Assembly (NCBI RefSeq): GCF_032854445.1
Contig: NC_088302.1
Coordinates: 41,422,191-41,482,190, forward strand
DNA length: 60,000 bases
Direction of reading: 5' to 3'
Source of the DNA: Liolophura sinensis
Lineage: Eukaryota; Mollusca; Polyplacophora; Chitonida; Chitonidae
Part shown: positions 55,545-60,000 of the stretch, piece by piece
Layout: each line of letters opens with the position of its first letter
Numbering within the stretch: the first letter of the stretch is position 1
Notes under the pieces: generated by a model
What the model was told of the DNA's origin: nothing
What the model saw: the letters and a program-made list of their open reading frames with translations, nothing else
Databases searched by the model: none
Translations under genes and position numbers: made by a program

Positions 55545-56800
55545 TAATGCTGAAAATATCATTTTCTCAGGCACTTCAAAATTTTCGGGAAGAAGAGAGG
55601 AGACCGAATCCTAAAGGCCCCAATGTACGAGCTCCGTTACATGACTCTCATTATGAATGCTCACTCCAGATCCCCGTGCAGTCAGTCAACCGCCCCCGCC
55701 CTGTTACATTCCAGTCAAGCCGGTCATGAGGTCAGTGGCAACACAGACTGCTGTATCCACTGATACACAGTCTGAAGGTCCCCCATTTGACAAGGGTCAC
55801 TAAATTAATTGCCATATTTGCTGAAATACTACTTAAACTATTTGATGTGCCCGACCCTCATAGGCTTGTCCAAACAGTTTTCGAAATTGCCCAACACCGT
55901 ATGGGATTAGAACCCATAAATTTTAGTCGTCTCATGGCGTCATTAATGTCCTTGTCAACAAATGATTCAGATTCATAGGTACTAAGGAGGCCCAGTGTGA
56001 GTTATATTACATTCTCCCCTTATTATTTACACTTACGATATTAATGGCATTGTCTCTCGTGAGTAGGAAGTTTAAGTTTTACTTGTTAAACATTGTTCCT
56101 TGTCCCGATGTGGCGTGCTTACAAGAAGCTTTTTTAAAACCACACCTGGACTTTACTTACCATTGTGACCATTTCCCTATACACGTAAATACTAGATTTA
56201 CTCCACATTTTAATTGGGTTTCCCGGCCATCCAGGTGGAGGACAAAAAATGAACATTGGGGACTATACCAACACAAGACGTTAAACAATGTGGCTGTTAA
56301 TGATAATATTAAAATAATTTTAATGATAATGTAGTTAATACTATATCTACGGCGGCTAATAACTTGTGTAAAAGTCACCTGGGAATATTTATCGTAAAAT
56401 GCCCGTGCCTTGGTGCAATTAAAAACCGTCTGTGGCGAAAAAATCGTGCACGTCGCACACGCTTATTTGAAGACATTGTGTTGTTCAAGCGAGCTGTTGC
56501 TAAACGTGTAATAAAAAAAGCTCAGAAGGGCCACTGGATGAACTACTGTTCAAATATTTCAAGCCGTACCCCTGTTAGACATGCCTGGGCGCAAGTCAAC
56601 GCCATTAGCGTCAAGGGCAGATCTACATCTATACCTGATATAGTAGATCAGGGAAGTAACCATGTCACCAATATTGGTAAGGCCAATATATTGGCTGATA
56701 AGTTTTCCTATGTATCTAGTTCTGACAATTACGGCCTGGAGTTTATCACACATAAGTTAGATAGACGTGGTCATAAAGAACCCATATGTTAAATATTATT
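55545..56800 (+). mobile_element. LINE fragment: ORF1 end, endonuclease, linker
   Basis: Broken frames in order: a Pro-rich ORF1-like end (55547-55729), an endonuclease-like PDVACLQEAFLKPHLDF (about 56105-56150), and a 142-codon frame (56364-56792) with KNRLWRKNRARRTRLFEDIV, WAQVNAISVKG and KANILADKFSYVSSSD, typical of the region between endonuclease and reverse transcriptase in jockey/CR1-like elements. The reverse transcriptase is missing. Confidence 0.72.
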
Positions 56801-56977
56801 ACAAAAGCTACATGTAAATATATGCCACTTACAGTTTGGAATGAGCTAATGTGTGAAAATACTGGATTCATACATCTAGAAGGTAAATTTATGTAAACAC
56901 ATGTCCACAGTACACGAAATATTACCAAATGAAATTTATTTACCACCTAATACCATGTACATTGGAGGTCAGTGTAT

Positions 56978-57234
56978 TTCTTTATTTCTTTATTTATTTC
57001 AGTGGTGTTTTACGCCGTACTCAAGAATGTTACTTATTCAGCAGCAGTCAGCATTGTGGTGGGAGAAAGCCAGGAGGAAACCCACGACCATCTGCAGGCT
57101 TCTGGAAGACCTTCCCACTTACGGCTGGAGAGGAAGCCACCATGAGCTGGTCTTGAACTCACAGCGACCGCATCGTTGAGAGGCTCCTGGGTCATTGCGC
57201 CACGTTTGTGTCCACCTCGGGCACGGAGGTCCCT
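56978..57234 (-). mobile_element. SINE family A, near full length, reversed
   Basis: Tail TTTATTTATTTCAGTGGTG to head GGGCACGGAGGTCCCT. Perfect 13-bp duplication GAGGTCAGTGTAT at 56965-56977 and 57235-57247. Confidence 0.9.
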
Positions 57235-57247
57235 GAGGTCAGTGTAT

Positions 57248-59295
57248 ATTAGTGTATGCAATAACGTAGGGGTTAAATATAACTATACTTTAGAATAATG
57301 TATGACATAATTACCGTACTGGAAGGTAACCAGTGTCTTATGTTGAAGATTTTTTAAATACATGGGAAATGTTTCTTTGGACATGAAGTAAAAGCCTCAA
57401 TACAACAGTATGTAAATAATATGAGAAACTGTATTTACAACTGACTTTCACAGAGTAAATATTTACATTACATTACGCAGAAAAGTACCAGTGTAAATGC
57501 ATGGGCACTTGACGATGTTTGCGAGGTTTAACTTGGTAATGTGATCTGCAGCAATTTGTGACCCATCCCAGCTGAACTACATACTTAAATGTTGACAATG
57601 CTGAACATTTAAAGTATTTGAAATGTTAGAAAATGCTGACAAATGCCGGTATTCACCACAGATAATTCAAGATACACATTGAATGCCAATTCTCTTGTAT
57701 GGCAGTATACCTTAGCGCTTTTTAGTTTAAACTAGTAAATTGAACGTCCCTACTTAATAACTACTTACGACTTAAGACAAGTCCTAAAATTTCAATTATT
57801 TTGTGTTTTCAATTATGTCGTTATGTCACAAGTTATTGACCTAGGCCTAAATTGTCCTACGATGAAAGTCGCACCTGCAGAAAGTGCTTAATGTTGTTTT
57901 GTTTTTCTAAAAGAAACTGATTTCCAGAAGGTGCTTTAAAGCAAAATCTATCTATATGGATATTGTTAGTTTTCGTTTGCATGAGATTAAGTTCCTGTGT
58001 TTTTCTAAAAACGATGTCTGAGGCATTTTAATTATGTAGAATGAATCAGCTTTGATTGACCATTACTGAATCAGTACTGCTCGCTATCTTGCATGGAATG
58101 AAGAATACCAGCCAAATACTTTTGCCTACTACCAAATGACTGCACTTCAGCGCTTAAGTCATTCTGAACCCGCAAAAGATAGCCGCATCTGCTCTTTCCA
58201 TTTTTCATCTGAAATTTACGACAGTCTTGCAGCTAGCTGGACTGGAAAGATTTGGCTACTCTGAGGGCCGGAGTCGACTAGAACCTCAAGCTTAACTTAA
58301 CTTAAAACTGATAGATAGCAAATCTTTGTATACACTAACGCGGACATCCGCATTTATATTGTACTCTACTACATAGTAATAATATGTAGCTGTCTTCGCA
58401 TACAGGTGTGAATTTAGGATACGTCAGGGAATAGAATATGATATTTAAAGTAACAGAGGTAAAGGATAGTAAACAAGCATTACATTCTAGGATAGAATTA
58501 CTAGGTTATTTAGGCCAGCTAGACATGGGTTGGCAATCTATGAGGTAATCTGCTGAGCTGTATACGGGATGGCCGGCTGAGGACCGGCTAGGGTAGTAAC
58601 TTTTTTTTTTGATAGATTTAGATTCTCCACGTTTCTCAGAAGCCCTCTCGCTGATATACTTTTTAATCAGATTATAATTCTAATAATAAGATTAATATAA
58701 TCCTTAACACTAATCCTTAAAACTATACCAAGACACAGCACTTCACCGATTATGTGTGACACGATACACGATTACCACCCTGAAAAGCTATCAATCATCA
58801 CCGGCGCCGTTAATTTCTGTAATTCACTGGTTATGTGTCGCAAGATACGAATTATCCCCCGGTCGGCGTTGTTTAGGTTTATTTTCATTTCATGGAGGAA
58901 AATTCGAGATTGCATGACTCCAAGAGGGCGTTTAATGACTTTGCCGTTAGGAGGCATGGGTTCAAATGGCATGTTGACACTTTCTCAACAGTGATGTGGA
59001 TGTGATTAAACACAAATTAAAGCGTCCTATTACTGGCTTGACTCGCCTGACAGCAGTTAAACGCCAGAATTAAAACAACAATGTCTGGAATTAGGCGATT
59101 ATAAATGCACTGCACATTTGCTCTGTTTGGAGGATTTCTACTGGGGTCAGATGTTATGCTGACAGGCGAGTTAGTTCCTCTTTGTTACTCGTCGAGCAGA
59201 CAACTGCCACTCCACCTGTACAAAGCCTAATATTAACGGTTTTTTTGTAAGCTGTCAGGAATTGTCTAATTGAAAGTAACTCACTCTGCACGTAC
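57248..59295. other. Spacer, no gene seen
   Basis: AT-rich sequence with short frames only. A T-run at about 58602-58611. The 80-codon frame at 58752-58994 has no recognisable domain. Confidence 0.5.
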
Positions 59296-59299
59296 AATC

Positions 59300-59725
59300 A
59301 TAGGGAAGTCATACAGTGCCTTATTACTGAAGTGAACCGGTCGTAATCAAGAGGAATTCATAACGCACAAATCACACATAATCAGAAGGAAACCACACCT
59401 ATGCTGATGAGGCGAACTAACGTTAATCAAGAAGAAACCATTCATGACATCAACCAATAAAATCTTGGTGAAACCATGCTCTACCTGATGAGGTGAACGT
59501 TGATCCAGAATAAATCATTCTTGTGACTTAACCAAACATAATCTTTTAAAGGAAACCCTGCTCTACCTGATGAGGTGATTAACCGACGAAAGACAAACCA
59601 CGTGAAATATAGCAAGATAATCTAAAAGAACCACAGTGCCTGACGATGTGAACCGATGTAATCAAAAATGAAACCACATGCCGGTAGACATAAACTACCA
59701 TAATCTGAAGAGCATCACCTTGCAT
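59300..59725. repeat. Degenerate tandem repeat, about 78-bp period, about five units
   Basis: Recurring marks CTACCTGATGAGGTGA (or CTGACGATGTGAACCG), GAAACCA and ATAATC at intervals of about 78-80 bp. Confidence 0.6.
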
Positions 59726-59851
59726 CAGGAAATATAATGGAGAGAAGACACCATATGGCATAGAATCGGAACAGAACGGAAGTCAACATAAGCAGGACAT
59801 TGTCTGATATACATGTATCAGCATTAACGTACAGGAGGCAGCTACCAATGG

Positions 59852-59978
59852 ATGATCGCGGGTTTCCCTTGGATCTGCCTTGTTTCTTCCCATCATAATG
59901 CTGACCGCCGTCGTGTACGTGAATTATTCTTGAGTAAGGCGTAAACACCAGTCAGTTGAATAGACAAATAAATTAAAG
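59852..59978 (+). mobile_element. SINE family A, 3' half
   Basis: GGATGATCGCGGGTTTCCC, CATAATGCTGACCGCCGTCG, TTATTCTTGAGTAAGGCGTA and an AAATAAAT-like tail. Confidence 0.78.
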
Positions 59979-60000
59979 TACAGGAAAAATACTACGTCGT

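Overview
This is eukaryotic nuclear DNA from an invertebrate, most likely a mollusc or another lophotrochozoan such as a brachiopod. The reasons are AT-rich intergenic DNA, spliced genes with GT-AG introns, TATA-box promoters, many tRNA-derived SINEs with an (AAAT)n tail of a type I associate with mollusc genomes, non-LTR retrotransposon fragments, a Tc1-like transposon and abundant minisatellites. The species cannot be fixed from the sequence. There are no operons, CRISPR arrays, rRNA genes or convincing functional tRNA genes.

The backbone (about 2.1-51.7 kb) is a tandem array of one gene family, all copies on the minus strand. Each intact gene has two exons. Exon 1 encodes a signal peptide and a six-cysteine module; exon 2 encodes a second six-cysteine module. 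Both modules fit the peritrophin-A/CBM14 chitin-binding cysteine pattern. The intron is always phase 1, and exon 2 always opens with (A/T)-K-R, a possible dibasic cleavage site between the modules. Six copies look intact: gene 1 (2108-4257), gene 3 (10680-14839), gene 4 (19425-22685), gene 5 (30495-31915), gene 6 (39505-40928) and gene 8 (46411-51685). Joining the exons at the inferred splice sites gives 182, 184, 194, 193, 194 and 188 residues with no frame breaks.

Between them lie decayed relatives: an exon 2 cut by a SINE (7340-7813), exon 1 fragments (9691-9808, 18035-18341, 44090-44296), an exon 2 tail (28622-28720) and orphan promoter or 3' flanks. Long flanking blocks recur along the array in matching order, so it grew by duplication of multi-kilobase units, mostly followed by decay of one member. 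Genes 3 and 4 share a LINE insertion in the intron, which dates their split after that insertion. Genes 5 and 6 are the youngest pair.

The introns and spacers are full of tandem repeats: a 34-bp array of about 45 units (intron of gene 8), a 34-bp/102-bp higher-order array (intron of gene 3), 39-bp arrays (27.7-28.6 and 36.57-36.86 kb), an 18-bp array (38.87-39.13 kb) and others. There is also a foldback-type element (46851-48334) and a solo LTR (35277-36282).

To the right of the array (52-60 kb) no host gene is recognisable. The segment holds a complete Tc1-like element with perfect 43-bp inverted repeats whose third catalytic residue is Lys instead of Glu, a LINE fragment, SINEs and a degenerate roughly 78-bp tandem repeat.
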